Shown in pieces: positions 24,957 to 38,400 of a DNA stretch of 64,000 nt; position 1 is the first letter of the stretch, and every line of letters starts with the position of its first letter. The notes under the pieces were generated by a model. The model was not told the origin of the DNA. It saw only the letters and a program-made list of their open reading frames with translations, and did not search any database. A program made the translations under genes and the position numbers. The stretch is from Apostichopus japonicus (taxonomy: Eukaryota; Echinodermata; Holothuroidea; Aspidochirotida; Stichopodidae): contig NC_092565.1 of the NCBI RefSeq assembly GCF_037975245.1, positions 4,897,499 through 4,961,498 on the forward strand, given 5' to 3'.

Positions 24957-25936
24957 CGTACGCTAAGATATATAAAGATGATGATAAAGATCTAAAGATT
25001 TACATGTAACAGGTATAAAGAATGATAAACATTGATTAAATAAGAGGATTCAATTAGTTATTAAAAGGGGAATAAATGAAGGCAAAATGCATGGTACTAC
25101 TGAATGGAATGGTGACTTGGAAGGTTGTGTGGAAGCAGTAGAAAAGTGTTTTTTTCCTTCTGGACACATGAATAATTTGTTTAGATCAAGTACCTCACAT
25201 CCTATCAAATCCAAAGTATAACTATAAGAAACAGTATGAATTACCTAGGCCTAGAGAACTGTAGGTGCAGCTATGCTGCTTCCTCATCATACTCACGCTT
25301 GTTCAATGCAAGCTGGCTAAGCCTATGTCACCTTTTCATCGGGCTAAGGGATAACAAGGCTATAGTTAGAAGTGTTTAAGTAAATTAAGAAATAAAGACC
25401 CATTCAGAGCCTTTAGTGTTGGTGTTGAAATTTACATTATGGGAAAGGCCTATAGCCTAACACAGTTAGGATAGGACAGGCATTGAAATAATTCAGTCAT
25501 AGCCTATGTGATTGATGATTACTGTTAATAATAAGAGCTATAATCGGGAAGATTTTGATGTTTTTAATGCTTCGTCAGTAGACACTTTCTGATATATGTA
25601 CAACTTACATGTTGATGCTAAGACTACCTTAAGACTCCAACTGTCGACCTCGTCAGTCATTCAGTAACATTATTTCATCATACTGTACTTCAACAATTCA
25701 AATCCCATGCTTTACACAGCGATCACGAATATGTAGGTAGCAGACGACGTCTGGATCACAGACGCACACCAGGTAGGAAAAACAATGATAGAAAAATTCT
25801 TAAGGATAACTTTACTTGACAAAAGATGCAAGTTTGCACATTAAAATAAAAAAATTGAACTAGCAAGAACAAACGCATTTTTAGGGATGTTTATTTAACT
25901 ATCATTTCTAGGCGTATATTTCGGTTTAAGAGCAAG
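24957..25936. promoter_or_regulatory. Putative bidirectional promoter region of SMIM8 and the polymerase mu-like gene
   Basis: The 980 bases between the two divergent start codons must hold the 5' ends and promoters of both genes. No TATA box or named factor site is convincingly placed; the assignment rests on gene layout only. Confidence 0.4.
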
Positions 25937-28900
25937 ATGGCAGCTGCCGGAGGGAAACTACCCTCGTCGGGCTCCAGATCAAGCAAAGATCCCGCGGTTA
26001 TGTTTATCGTAGGGAGTAAAATACAGAAAGTTCGACTAATTCACATGAAGAAAAGCGCAAACAAGAAAGGATTTTTGGTGGATGAAACTCTTTCGTAAGG
26101 GCTTATGTTGATTCCGAATCCTTTTTCATGTTGTTAATCCTGTAACATTGGCTGTTAATGTTGTTATGCCGTCAACCATACATAAGTACTACTTCCACGA
26201 ATTTAACATTTGACTCATCACACCTCAAACTTCATTTAGCTACAGAAAACAGCCCTCCTATATTCTAATTAAAACAAATATCTAAATTACGCTAGTGACC
26301 ATCAAATCTAGTCTGCAAGGAATTCAATGAATGACTGTTCGATATGAAAAAAGAGGCAACTACAGGCCATCAGGATTTCTTCACTATGGACATGAAACAA
26401 AATACTATAGCCCAAGGTCTTTAAAATTGTGTGGGTTATCCCTGCTCAGGTACAATCATTTGGTTTTTCAGATTCAAGCCCTCCTAACTTTTGACCTGCA
26501 CTAATTCCATTGGAGCTTGGTCTACTCAATATGGGACTGTCCATGTTCCCCTTTTTGAAAGTATTATTGAAAGGAAAGTCCATTGGGAAACTTACTTTTG
26601 ATTGATAAAATGGAACATATTCCAAGCATAGTGCATGGGTTCTTTAGATATTGATGATAAAAGTTGTCACATTCATACCAAAAGTGAACTTGAAGCAAAG
26701 AGGTGTGTCATAGTGACAGCAAAATGCTTAGTGTTACTTTACTTTATTTGTCACTTTGTTGTTTTTACTTTGTATCGGATTTTAACTAAAGGGATTATGT
26801 GAACCTCTAAAGAGTTTGCTTAATTGCTATACAGTATATAGTTTGCTATTAAAATTGTGGTAATGATTCCAACCATGTAATATTTAGCTTCACAGTTAGC
26901 ACCACTGTAAAGAGTACAGCTCAAATATGAGCCTACTTGAAAGTGACTTTCAAATAACATCACTGCATAGCAAACTTTCTCTTTCTAATGATATGTCAAG
27001 ATGGTCAATACTTCAGAGTTGTAATTATTTTTCAAGATGTTTTTCAATGAAGTAATATGGTTTCTCAATTAGAGAAAAGTTAATGTATGTGCATTAAGTA
27101 TCTCGTGAAAGTACAGTATAATTGTTTCACTTGTTCTCCTGAATATTGAGGATTAAAGGTAATAGACCTGTATTGCCCCCAAATATGCTAGAAAATGAAT
27201 GGTCACCAATGCTCAAATTTCAACAAGCTTTTCACAGCCACTGTTACAGAAATTACCCACATAAAGATAATAGAACTGTTGACTTGAATGTTTGTCAATG
27301 TCAAAGACCAATTTGGAGAATCAGAGCCTCTCGGAAAGTACTTTTGAAAACTTTTTGAAAGCAATTTAAAGCATGTTAAAATTTGGTGGCAATAATGATG
27401 ACCTTTAACCTTTGCATACCTTTATAATGGACCCAATAATAATGACCTTGAACTGTGTGCTGCTTTCTTAAAGCTTTGTCATAATGTTAGTTGAGAGTGC
27501 TTGCTTTGAGCAGTGCGTGGTATGATTTTTTTATTTTTTATTCCAAAACGTTGCAGAGAAAAAGTGACTCATATTATCTCTGAACTGGAAACACAAGATC
27601 AAGTTGTCAAGTCTTTGAAAAAGTCTCATCCGTCCTCTGATGTTGAAAAGATCTGTGGTCAATGCCATGTCGTTACACTCGAGTATTTCACTTCTTGCAT
27701 GGAAGAGGGAATCTTTGTGGAAGTTTGTGACCATCACAGACTGAAGACTGGAAAGCGGGTAATTTTGAGGACAATTTAATTTTTGTTTGTGTTTTTGAAA
27801 ATTGAAGTAATGCAACAGATCATGTATATACATAGCCACAGTTGATACACTTTCTAAATACCCAATATTTAAATGGATATTGCTGATGAAAGTGTAAACC
27901 AACATGACCATGACAATAGAAACATGAAGGCACACACTTAGATGCACTCTAAAAAACCAGTATGTTTGATTTAAATTAATTTCTAACAATTTTATCTTTA
28001 AAATAAAATAAAACTGTTAGCGAACTGCTTATCCACTAGAGAGCCTGTGTAAGAATTTTATCTTTCATCTTGTAAATGAATTGTAATCAATAATCTGCAC
28101 ATTATTATCAAATTTGTTTGTTCCTCTAAAGGTTGCACCTATTATGCAGAGCAAGACAGAAGAAAATCCTTATGAGAATGCCAAATATTGCTGTCAGAGG
28201 ATAACTCCTTTACATAGCGTCAACAAGAAGTTCTCGGTGAGATAGCCTACAAGCTTCCTCTGTAATCTTTCTTTCCTCCATTTTACCCTGTATCGTCAAA
28301 TTGTTAAAACAAATGCAGCCTGTTCAAAAAAAGTAATGTTACGTTTAAAAATCTTGGGACAAATGTAATAAAAACGACTTTATATTTCATTGAAGGCAAA
28401 TCATCAAAGCAACCAAGCAAAAAACATTCTTTATTAAAGATATTACATTGTATGAGGCCACTTAAGTATATTATTGAAATTAATTGAAATTGATATAATT
28501 GATGATGGATAACAGAAAGATCCAGTATCGACAGCAAGTTATCAGTGAAACCAAAGATTGTGTAGACTACAGCAATATATCTGTTTTCCTAATGACATTT
28601 TTCTGACAATGAAAAAGTGTTAAATATGCCATCATTGATATCACAATTGGAGAGGAAGATCAGCACATCTCCTTGTCCCTCCCCTTCTCTCTTCTGTCAT
28701 CTTCTAATGTGGAAAGAACTTGCTCACAATGACAAACAGCTGCCCCACTTTCTCCCGCTCTGACCCTAGTCAGGTCTTTACAAAGATGCCTCCCATGGTA
28801 ACGATGCATTTCGGGTTTGCCAGAAAATTGACAGTGGACCCATTGGTCTGATCTTTGATTTTTGGCTCAGTTTTTCCAGAAACGATGAATTAGGAAGGTT

Positions 28901-31900
28901 CATCTAGTAACTCCCCATGATGTCAGTGGAGGTCATTGCGGCATAGATATTTAAACTCTTTATGTAAGGTAGAGGTAGATGCTTAGGGCATTATGTGTCA
29001 TGAAAACTTGAACATTGCTATATTTAGACATACCAAATAAATGGATTCACTGTTCTTTAATTTCTTGTTTTTGTCAATTAGGATGCCCTAGAGTTGCTAG
29101 AGAAACATGCAGATTTTCTTGGAGGTGATAATAACCTTGGCAGGGCGTTGGCATTTCGCAAAGCATCTGCTGCACTTCGCGCCTACCCTAAACAGATCAA
29201 AAGCATGGGAGATGTTGAAGACTTGTATGATCTGAAAGGAGGGAAGCATTGTAAAAGAATCATACAGGTAAGGTTACAAAGCTGTTTGATTGAGTTTTTA
29301 GTTGAGATTTGGCAAAAATATTTATGCTGAAGACAAGAAAATGCAGCTGTGTGGAGAGGATTGCAATTATGTATAAGAGAGAAGAAATGAAGCTCTGACC
29401 TTAGCAAGGTCAAAGTTTGAGGGAGTGTTGTGGTCAAATGGTTAAGGCAGTGGATTTGTGATCTAAGGATTGCAAGTTCGAGTCCTGGCCAGATCATTGC
29501 GTTGTGTCCTTGGGCGAGGTACTTTATCTCCATTGCCTCTCTTCACCCAGGTGTATAAATGGGGACCTGTGACATAAAACTGTCAGCTGGGCACGGTTTA
29601 GCTGCTGCCAAGTGGAGGGATTGTCTCTTTGTTTGACAGGTTATCGTTGACCGGGGTAATATTGTTAAGCGCTTTGAGCCTTTGAGAAAAGGCACTATAT
29701 ATTAAAAAATATATGAATGAACAAGCCTGGGAAAGTGCTCTCCAGAAGGTAACTGGTAAAATAGAAAAAGCAAAGGTTAGAAAAGCAGAAGGAATTACAT
29801 ATCATTTGGTAAAGTTAATGTATATAAAAAGAAAACTAGCACATGAGAGGACATTAGGAATTGATTTGAAGGACAGCTGGATGATAAAAGGACGGCACAA
29901 TATATGCACTCTTGTAAACTTGTATACATTTAAATATGTATATATCCAACATGTTATTTGACTTCTATTCTCAGGAGTTACTGGAAGATGGATTTTCAAC
30001 AGAAGTAGAAAACATCCAAGGAGATGAATGGTTCGAGGTCATGCAGGTAAGTTCATTAAAAGCAGAGAAGAATATTGATGTCGGTGACCATTTGTGGCAA
30101 TTCTAGCATGTTTTAGATGCAAAGGAGAGTACCTCTAAGGAAGAACATCATTTGAGCAGCATGAGTACATAATAGAAAATTTGAAAAAGAGAAAGTTATC
30201 TTATACTGTCTTATCAAGAATTAAGACTATTTAAATTAAGAAGTTACTCAGTGCATACATGTATGGTGTTGGTCTAAGTTTCTCTTCACAACATTTGGTT
30301 ATTGTGTTGCTCATAAAGGCTCACTTGGTTTCAATAATCCTATTCTTAAAGGGTACTGAACCTTTCATAATTTCAGGACTATTTGATATTCGATTTGTTG
30401 GCTGATCTTCCCTCCTTCCCACCCCCATCCCCAAATGTAAAGGAAAACATTCAACTTTCATTCATTACTTCATAGGGATTCTTTAAACATATGAAAGTTG
30501 TCAGAGCTAAAATGTGTAGATCTATGTACAAAATGGCTTGGATCCTAACACTGATGTTTTTATATCAAGTTGAACACACACATAGCTTATGGTATGTAAA
30601 AAAAAAGGAAAGCCAACAAGCAAAAAAGGAGTAATCATGAAAACAGTTTTTAAATACAAGTTGCCCAAAAGTTGTCGGTTTGCCACCCCTACTTGTATAT
30701 TTGCTATTAACACACTACTCTTGTTACAAGTTTTACTGTGTGTGATGCTACTTTTCATCTTTCAATAGGCTTTCACAGGTATCTTTGGATGTGGCCCTGC
30801 AACGGCACGAAAGTGGTATGATCTGGGTCATCGCACCTTGGACGACATTAGACGTTCGGAATATTCGAACCTCTCGATTGAGCAAAGAAAAGGTAAGGTC
30901 AAGTAGAATTCCTTCCACCAAGGAAATGTTATACTATGAGTTACGATTGATGACTTGAGGGGCCTGGTAAAGTTAACAGAATCATTTCTCAACCTATATT
31001 CACATTAAGCTTGAACTGACAATTGTAAATTGAAATTTACTCAGTATTTTATTCTCTTCTCCCAAATAAAATTCATTTCTACGTCAGTAAAAGTTGTTTG
31101 CCATGATGAGGTTATTCACTCATGTTCTTGCCGTATACATTCATGAAACTTCTGAAAATTCATGAAAGTTTTAAAAATTCAAAGCTTAATTTGACTATCG
31201 AGAAGTTCATTTCACCAACTAGTGTACAAATATGTTCATTACATTTTTTTTATTTGGAATATTCCTTAAACTATCATCAATTCTATTCCTTTTCTGCACT
31301 CTTACAATTTTCATCCAATAAAGATATTAATTTTTTTGGTCGTGGGAATTTTCCCTTTTCTCGTAGGTCTGGAGCATTTCACTGACTTAAACACACCTGT
31401 AACACGACGAGAAGCAGAGAAGATACACTCCATCGTGAAAACAGAAGCAGAAAGAATATTGCCAGGAGTTACAGTCATTATGACAGGAGGGTTTATTCGG
31501 TAATCTACTTTGAATGGGGAATCCAGGGTTTTATGAAACTTCAACAATCACACTGAAATGTCATCATATTTTGCCCTCCATTTAAGCTAAAAGCTGCTAA
31601 AAGATTTCATAAGAACTGTTTCTGGAGGTTTGGTCCATCCATGGTTTTTCTCAGACATTAAGGGGCGTCCAATTAGAGAAATTGATTCTCTCAGTGCAGG
31701 TGGATGCGTTGAGTCTTGTGGTTTAAACACTTGTTGAAGTTTGATCACAGGTGAAACTGAAAATTATTTAACTTTCTAGTATATTTGAGGTCACCTTTTG
31801 ATTGCATTATCAACTGAGAGCACTTTTTTTTTTTTTTAATGAGTAAAATTTTCTTTGCAAAATGAATAGGAAATTTGAAAGTGCTGATATTGTATATTTA

Positions 31901-33869
31901 ATTTATGTTTGAGATAAAGAAATACATAAAAGGAGGAGTTTGTCCCAAATATTTCTCAACAATTTTTTTTGATGAAGTAACCTAGAAGGCACGTAAGTTG
32001 TAAGCCTAATTAGATCTGACTAAAAGCAAAAAATATGCCTGGAACCTGGAAATGATTATCTGTAATTTGCTATTAATTTTTACCTTTAAACAAAGGTATC
32101 TGAAAATATGGTCCGTTGGGTTACTCCACAGATAGACATATTGCGGACCGCATGCAACCCCTCTGTGACTTACATGCACACTCACAGCAGGAACACTTTT
32201 GAAGCCTTATTAATGTGGACCATGTATTACCCTATAACACAGAAAGCAAGAAAAATACATCCAAAACTAGGTCCTTGTAAGTCCATCACAAATGCCAACT
32301 TTACTTTATAAGAGAATTTATGAGAGTAATTTTACATGCTCCAATGAGATCCTTTTCCAATTTTTTCCTCAGGGGTAAAGATTCGGGTCACGACGTTGAC
32401 TTCCTCATCTCCCATCCCGAAGAGGGTAGAGAAGAGGAGCTATTGGCACAGCTCCTTCAAAACCTGAGAGCTCACCTCATCTACACGGACGTTCAGAGGA
32501 ATACGTACGGCGAGGCACCGATATCGGTCAAACGTCAGAGCGTCATGGACCACTTTGAGAGATGTTTCAGCATCTTCAAATTACCAAAAGATGAAGACGT
32601 GGTGACTACATCCGGCATAGACGAGGAACGAATTCACGCAGATGAAGAAGAACCGTCATCGCCTTGTAAGAAGCTGAAGACTTCTGGGAGAAGCAGTGGA
32701 TCTACTCATGGAACCAGTGAAAATGAATCAAAGTAAGAACCTCTTATTATCATCTTGTTTTTTCCCATATTGAATATTAAAAGAATGTCAATATTAGCTT
32801 TCTCAAACCTTAAAATGGTTTTTGATTTACTATTCGGGTTACTGTTTACCCCCCCCCTAAGTAGTGAAAGAGGTTTTGATAAATCAGCCTCAATTCATGC
32901 ATGTATCATGATTTAGTTTGTTTTTGCAATTATTCAAGGTGAATCGTTTCTTCCGTTCCATTAATTGTTGGTTATTATGGTGTGATGGCCATTGATAATG
33001 TTATATTATGAGTGGGATCCTGGCTCAGTTGATTAAATAGAAGATACATTACAAGTATAGTATGCAGTGGGTTATGGGTTTTGAGGTGAGGGTGAGTTAC
33101 GGGAGAATATTTCCCCTTCCCCTCCCTCTATCCCCCTCACTTCTTCCTCTCTCCCCTACCCTTCTGGTCCTTGTAATCTCTTTGCTTGTGGCAAATTTCA
33201 CTCCTGTCATTGCTAAACTAAGCGGTGTTCTCAGTGATGTGCACACCATCGTAAAGACAACAGATTAAATACAAAAGCTCTATTGTTATTCTTCTGTAAC
33301 AGATCATGGATTGCCAGAAGGGTAGACTTTGTCATGACGCCAGCCAGTCAGCATGCCTTTGCTCTCATGGGCTGGACAGGCTCTCGAATGTTCTGTCGTT
33401 CCATTCGAGACTACGCCAATAAAGAAATGAATATGATATTAACCAGTCATGGACTATTCGACAAAGTAAATGTAAGGAGCAACATTCTTTTGGGGTGGGG
33501 GGGGTACATTAGGTGGTAATGTGATGGTAGGAAGGGTTGGGGGTGGGGTAGGAGGGGTGAAGAGTACTTGGTGAAAAATTGATCATGCTTACATACTCCA
33601 AAGGTAGTAAAATATCTGGCCTATGTAAGTCTATAAATTGGATAAGTTTTTGAAATGATTCAGGGGATGACTTTATAATGTCCTGTAGGGGGAAGTGTTT
33701 ACTACTTTATGTGCTACTGGGATGTCATGCAGTACTTTGTATAAATCTTGTGGCAAAACAGACTCTTTTTGATTTATTACAGAACTGTTCCTTGGAAGCC
33801 AAGACAGAAAGAGAGATATTTCAGCATCTTAATCTTACCTACCGAGAACCTCACGAGAGAAATTGCTAA
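25937..33869 (+). CDS. POLM: Family X DNA polymerase, Pol mu / TdT type, complete, 10 exons
   Basis: Nuclear repair polymerase expected to act in non-homologous end joining. Exons: 25937-26094, 27557-27758, 28132-28236, 29082-29267, 29975-30046, 30769-30892, 31367-31499, 32373-32732, 33303-33471, 33783-33869; 1596 nt, 531 aa. Domains: BRCT about 21-115, 8-kDa domain about 150-245 (ALAFRKASAALRAYP), helix-hairpin-helix TGIFGCGPATARKWYDLG, palm and thumb. Catalytic aspartates D334 and D336 (GHDVDF) and D455 (RVDF) are present. GHDVDF and GWTGS (470-474) are Mu/TdT features; lambda and beta have GDVDV/GDMDV and FTGS. The segment between the palm strands is long, like loop 1 of mu/TdT. Oddities: Ile for the first Arg in the FRRG motif (GGFIRGK), and an acidic linker of about 55 aa (residues about 393-447) longer than in human mu. 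Mu versus TdT cannot be settled by eye. Intron 4 carries a SINE; the other introns show nothing recognisable. Confidence 0.93.
29421..29709 (+). mobile_element. tRNA-derived SINE with LINE-like 3' tail
   Basis: The head GGGAGTGTTGTGGTCAAATG has an A box (TGGTCAAATGGTTAAGGC at 29431) and an intact B box GTTCGAGTCC (29475-29484). The body has TTGTGTCCTTGGGCGAGGTA and the tail AAGCGCTTTGAGCC then GGCACTATATATTAAAAAA, the end typical of SINEs mobilised by CR1/L2-like LINEs. It lies in intron 4 of the polymerase mu-like gene, same strand. No clean target duplication was found. Confidence 0.88.
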
Positions 33870-35417
33870 GAGGAGAAGAACAAGTTTCAGGGATCATGCT
33901 ACACATTTCCTACCTCAGAAATATTCATTTTTTTTATCATTTTTTATGAAAAAGTACTAGATGATTTTGTCATTTTAGACATGAACTCTGTAAACTTTGC
34001 ATTCGTAAGAGATCTCTCATTTAAGTATGACTTTTATTTGATCTGAAATCTAATTTGCATAGAGAGCTAGATAGCATTAGCAATATGTAATCAGTACCTA
34101 AAAACCAGACATTTACCGTAGTATAAAAACATGCACTATACACTTCTGCAATTGTAACTTGCCACAAAATCTATTGACTTGCAAGTGGTTTATAATTTTT
34201 TATCTGAAGAAAGCTTTCATTGCCAGGTGGAAGTGGTCTAAGTTAATGAGTATTCCTACCCTTTTATAGGGTGAAACTTTGATTCAATGAGCTTGGCAGT
34301 AAGCCATGTATGATCAGAGCTATTGAAGGAATGTTAGGATTGTTTGCCTATCTGTGCTCAAATTGGAGTAGATAGATGGGTAAATTACGATCAACAAAAT
34401 TTTATTTTCTGTTTTTTTAATTCTGTGAATCTATCCAGCACTTACATAAGACAAAGAGAGAGAAAACTGTAAAGACGACATGGCCAGGGAAACTTGGACT
34501 TTTGTAAACTCCCCCCACCACTTAAATTATATACTTTTGTTGTACTATCAAAACACTGTGGTACAGGTAGGCTACCAGGTCGATCCATCTCTTGAACTCT
34601 TTGGCGGTATCGTAGGTAAAAACAGTTCTCGCATAAATTAGCCCATCAAAAGTACTACCATATGTATGTAGAGTTGACCTATCTGATAAAAATTATACAA
34701 AATGACAAAAATCATTTATCTAATATAATAGTACTATGTGTTATGTTTATTTTTTTTTATACAAAAATGTATTAAACAACTCTGTTAACTATTTATACAT
34801 AATCTGATAATCTGCAGTCCCTTTCCCTCTTTCTGTCTTTCACAAAAAGGAGAAGCACTTAAAGGTTGAAAGAGAAACTTATAAATGTTAGCATGTGAAC
34901 ACATATATTGGCAACAGTGGTAACTTGTTTACCTTCGATGTTTCAAAACAATTGCCTATGGCTACCTTTCTATGAATAGTATGCTAGTGTTGGGAGTTAA
35001 ACGACCAAAGAGAAAACATCTCTAAAAGCACACGGTGATAATATATAGCAAAAATGATAAGTGAGCAAAATATATGTAGGTTGGAAAGCTATTAACATTC
35101 CCAAATATCTGTATCATCTATATCATCTATAATAAACACAATATCAGTACACTCGTATAGTTTATAATATCATATTTACCTAACATCATAATTAGTTAAT
35201 TATGTATGATACCAAACAAAAGTTCATCTGAAATATATGTATTTTTAACAGATTCACATTTTTTCTTTGTTCTCATTGGATATGTAGTAAGTAAAAGTGT
35301 GTCAATGCGTTAAAATGCCTCCGTCAACATGGTCCCAATTTCAGTAAAACTACAAAGTTTTTACAATGTCATCTTCCATGTGCAAGATTCATTCCAGCTA
35401 AACTATAGCTTTTCTTG
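33870..35417. other. Convergent 3' ends of the polymerase mu-like gene and RCCD1
   Basis: Only 1548 bases separate the two stop codons, so both 3' UTRs and polyadenylation sites lie here. A plus-strand AATAAA occurs at 35131-35136 and a minus-strand AATAAA near 34746, which would make the transcripts overlap if used. The sequence is AT-rich with no gene. Confidence 0.45.
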
Positions 35418-38400
35418 TTATTGAGAGATGTCATTCTCTAACACAAAGAAGGTATTCCACTCTCTACAGTAAACGTCCACAACTCTGCACCCCCCATCTG
35501 CAAACCTTTCTACCCTTGTCGGGGTATCCTGGGTCCATTCGTTACCGTGTCCGAGCTGCCCCCATCTTCCAGAACCCCAGGTATATAAATGCCCATCTCT
35601 AGTCACTGCTGCTGTGTGCCTGGATCCACAACTTGCTGATTTGATCAGAACCTCTTTGGGTGGGGACATGTCCAGGATTTGTGGAGACATGAGAAATGTA
35701 ACATCTTCTGTATCAATTTCTGTTACAGAAATATCCTGAAAATAAGGAAGATCAAAACGGTCCATTGTTCAAATCATTTCTGTATTTTTCTGTCTAAGGA
35801 GCAAGTTCTGTACCTCTTAAAAGAAATTAGAATTTTTGGCTTAGAAGAACTGCTTGACATGCTTTCGGATAAAGACCAGTATTAGACATAAGCAGAAAAG
35901 GTAGAGAAGCGATAATATCATTGGATGGCAGGATTGTTTTGTTTCCTTTGATTTGATCGCATTGGATAGTTTGGAAGGGTGGCTCAGTGGGTATTCCATT
36001 CTCATTCATTCTGTAAATTTCTCATGATTGCAAGTTTTTTGTTGTTGCAATTCACCATTTCATGTAAAAAGGACAACAATGGAGACCCCCTTCCCCCTCC
36101 CACCCCCTGAACCCCTCCAACAAATCTACTGAATCATCCATGATAGCTCAAACATTAACCATTCATTTTTATGTATTCTGCATTGACCGTCTAGATCCAA
36201 ACAAAGGCAAATAGAACAAGGTGACACAACTTACAGATGCATTGTTATATAAACAACTTGTTTAACATTCACTGTCAAAACTTCTGCGACAATACTCGCA
36301 TTTTATTAAATGCGTCACATTTAATGAGAGTGAATTCTATGATTCAACGTCTGAATGGTCAAGTTTGAACTCGATTTCCATTTTCTACCTTGGGATGTTC
36401 TAGGCTAAATACAATCATGACTACCCATCTTGACCGTGTCGGAAACGAAACGTGTCGGAAACGAATCATTGACAATAAGTTTACAGTGACTATTTACCTC
36501 TTCTTTCGCTGAACTATTCCCAGTCATCTCATCTTTGCTTGCTTCGTCTTTCCCACTCCATCTTCTTTTCTTGGCTAACGGAGAGCGGGACGTAGATTTG
36601 TCCTTCTTGGTTTGTTTGGGAAATCCAAGCTGACCACTTTCGTTCCAGCCCCAGATGTATAGATCGCCATACTCTGTGTAAATTAAAAACATATATGTGA
36701 GAAGTAAATGGTCGGTAGGATGATGATAGCAAACTATTGCCAGCACAGTATTACAGCGTTACAAAATGATATCACTTCATTACAGTACATTTATATACCA
36801 TCATTAACCGTTTTACCATGATTCCAGCAGAACTCAAATAACTTCTTAGAATGATAAAGCTATGAATTTTATATGATTTAAGAATAGTTTGTAATACCTC
36901 CATGTTCCGGTCACCAATCTCCAGGATTTTATTGGAAAAGGTCAATGCTACACCTTCTTGCAGATGGCAGGTCTGACATTTCATTACAATGTAATACAAT
37001 ACAATGTAATACAATGCAATACATTGTATTACAATACAATGTAATACAATGCAATACATTGTATTACAATACAATGTAATACAAAACTGCAATAAAATAC
37101 AATACAATACAAATATCTATAATTTGTATTAAGTAGAAGAAATGGACTACAGTGAACATTTTCTGCTTTACTATACTAAAAAATTGCATCAAATAATTAC
37201 ATGAAATGAAGGTTTCGATAAATACTACCACTGATATTTAAATGATCTCAAAACCTGGAGACTGACAAAGCTTACTACAATTTGAATAAATAGTGGGCTC
37301 CTTCCATTACATTGGATGCGAAGATTTCAAATAACCATCAATTAGCCATAAATTTAACCTTCAAAATGAGAGGAATGAGACGTACCACTGACAGCTGCGG
37401 AGTGCCATCCGCCGGCACTTATGTCCTTTATTGGAATAGCGGCTATTGCATCAACCTGGGTTGGTGTTTGAACTTTATCCTCAACAACACCATGTCCCAG
37501 CTGACCACGGCTGAAGAAATAATTATTAAAATTAGAAGAAAGAAAACAAATTGGCTAAAGCTTAAAGGCAGAGTCATATCATGATGCTATTAAAGCAGCC
37601 ACATTTGGATGTCGGGACAGATGAATGGACCTGAAGCTCATCAAGGTTGGGTGACACTCCAAACGGGAGGAGTTAGTTAATTGTGTTTTCCACAAATATC
37701 TGAGAAGCAAATGCAAATTTCATTCTTAAAAAATGCACTTTCCATTAAAACTACAAAGCCTACAGGCTTATTGATTCCTTGCCAAATTTTACATGACAAT
37801 CTTTAATGTTAACTGCAAATAAGGCTCTTGTACATAATAAGGTGGACCTGCATACGAAGTATGAAGTGCATCCAAGTTGGAGTTAGATTCCGATAACAAT
37901 GATTCATGACCTCTGTCAAACTCACATTTAACCTTTGACCTAAAAATCGAAAGATATATGAGGTATGAACATTATTCACACTTTGTTGTTGGAGTCGTTG
38001 TGTACAAAATATCCAAACTTTGACTTATGTTGAACTCAAATAACCTTTGACCTATACAAAAATGATAGATATGTTGTACTCAATGAGGTGGATCCACATA
38101 CCACGTATGTAGTTGATCAAAGCTGTACTTTTTGGCTTTGACCGATGATGACCTCAAATGGGCTTTGAGCTCCACCTTCAGAAGGGTTTTTGTACTTAAT
38201 AAGATGGATCGATATATTAAGTACAAACTTTCTTTTTCGATTATATTGTTTACAAGGTTTTCATGCTTAACCTATGTAGACGTCAAATGACCTTTGACCT
38301 CTGCAAAAGGTTCTTGTAATTCTTAGTCATTCAATCTTCTTTCTTTATGACCTTCCACATCTATGAAAAACAATTTTGTTCTTGATCTCACTGGGATTTA

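Noticed and set aside
33471..33476. Earlier donor GACAAA|GTAAAT for exon 9 of the Pol mu-like gene
   Set aside because: It would delete two residues (VN) present as equivalent positions in both human TdT and Pol mu; GTAAAT|GTAAGG fits better.
35827..36009. Possible extra RCCD1 exon (60-aa minus-strand frame)
   Set aside because: Exon 5 joins exon 6 directly in phase 0 and gives the expected RCCD1 sequence; this frame has no fitting acceptor and no homology.
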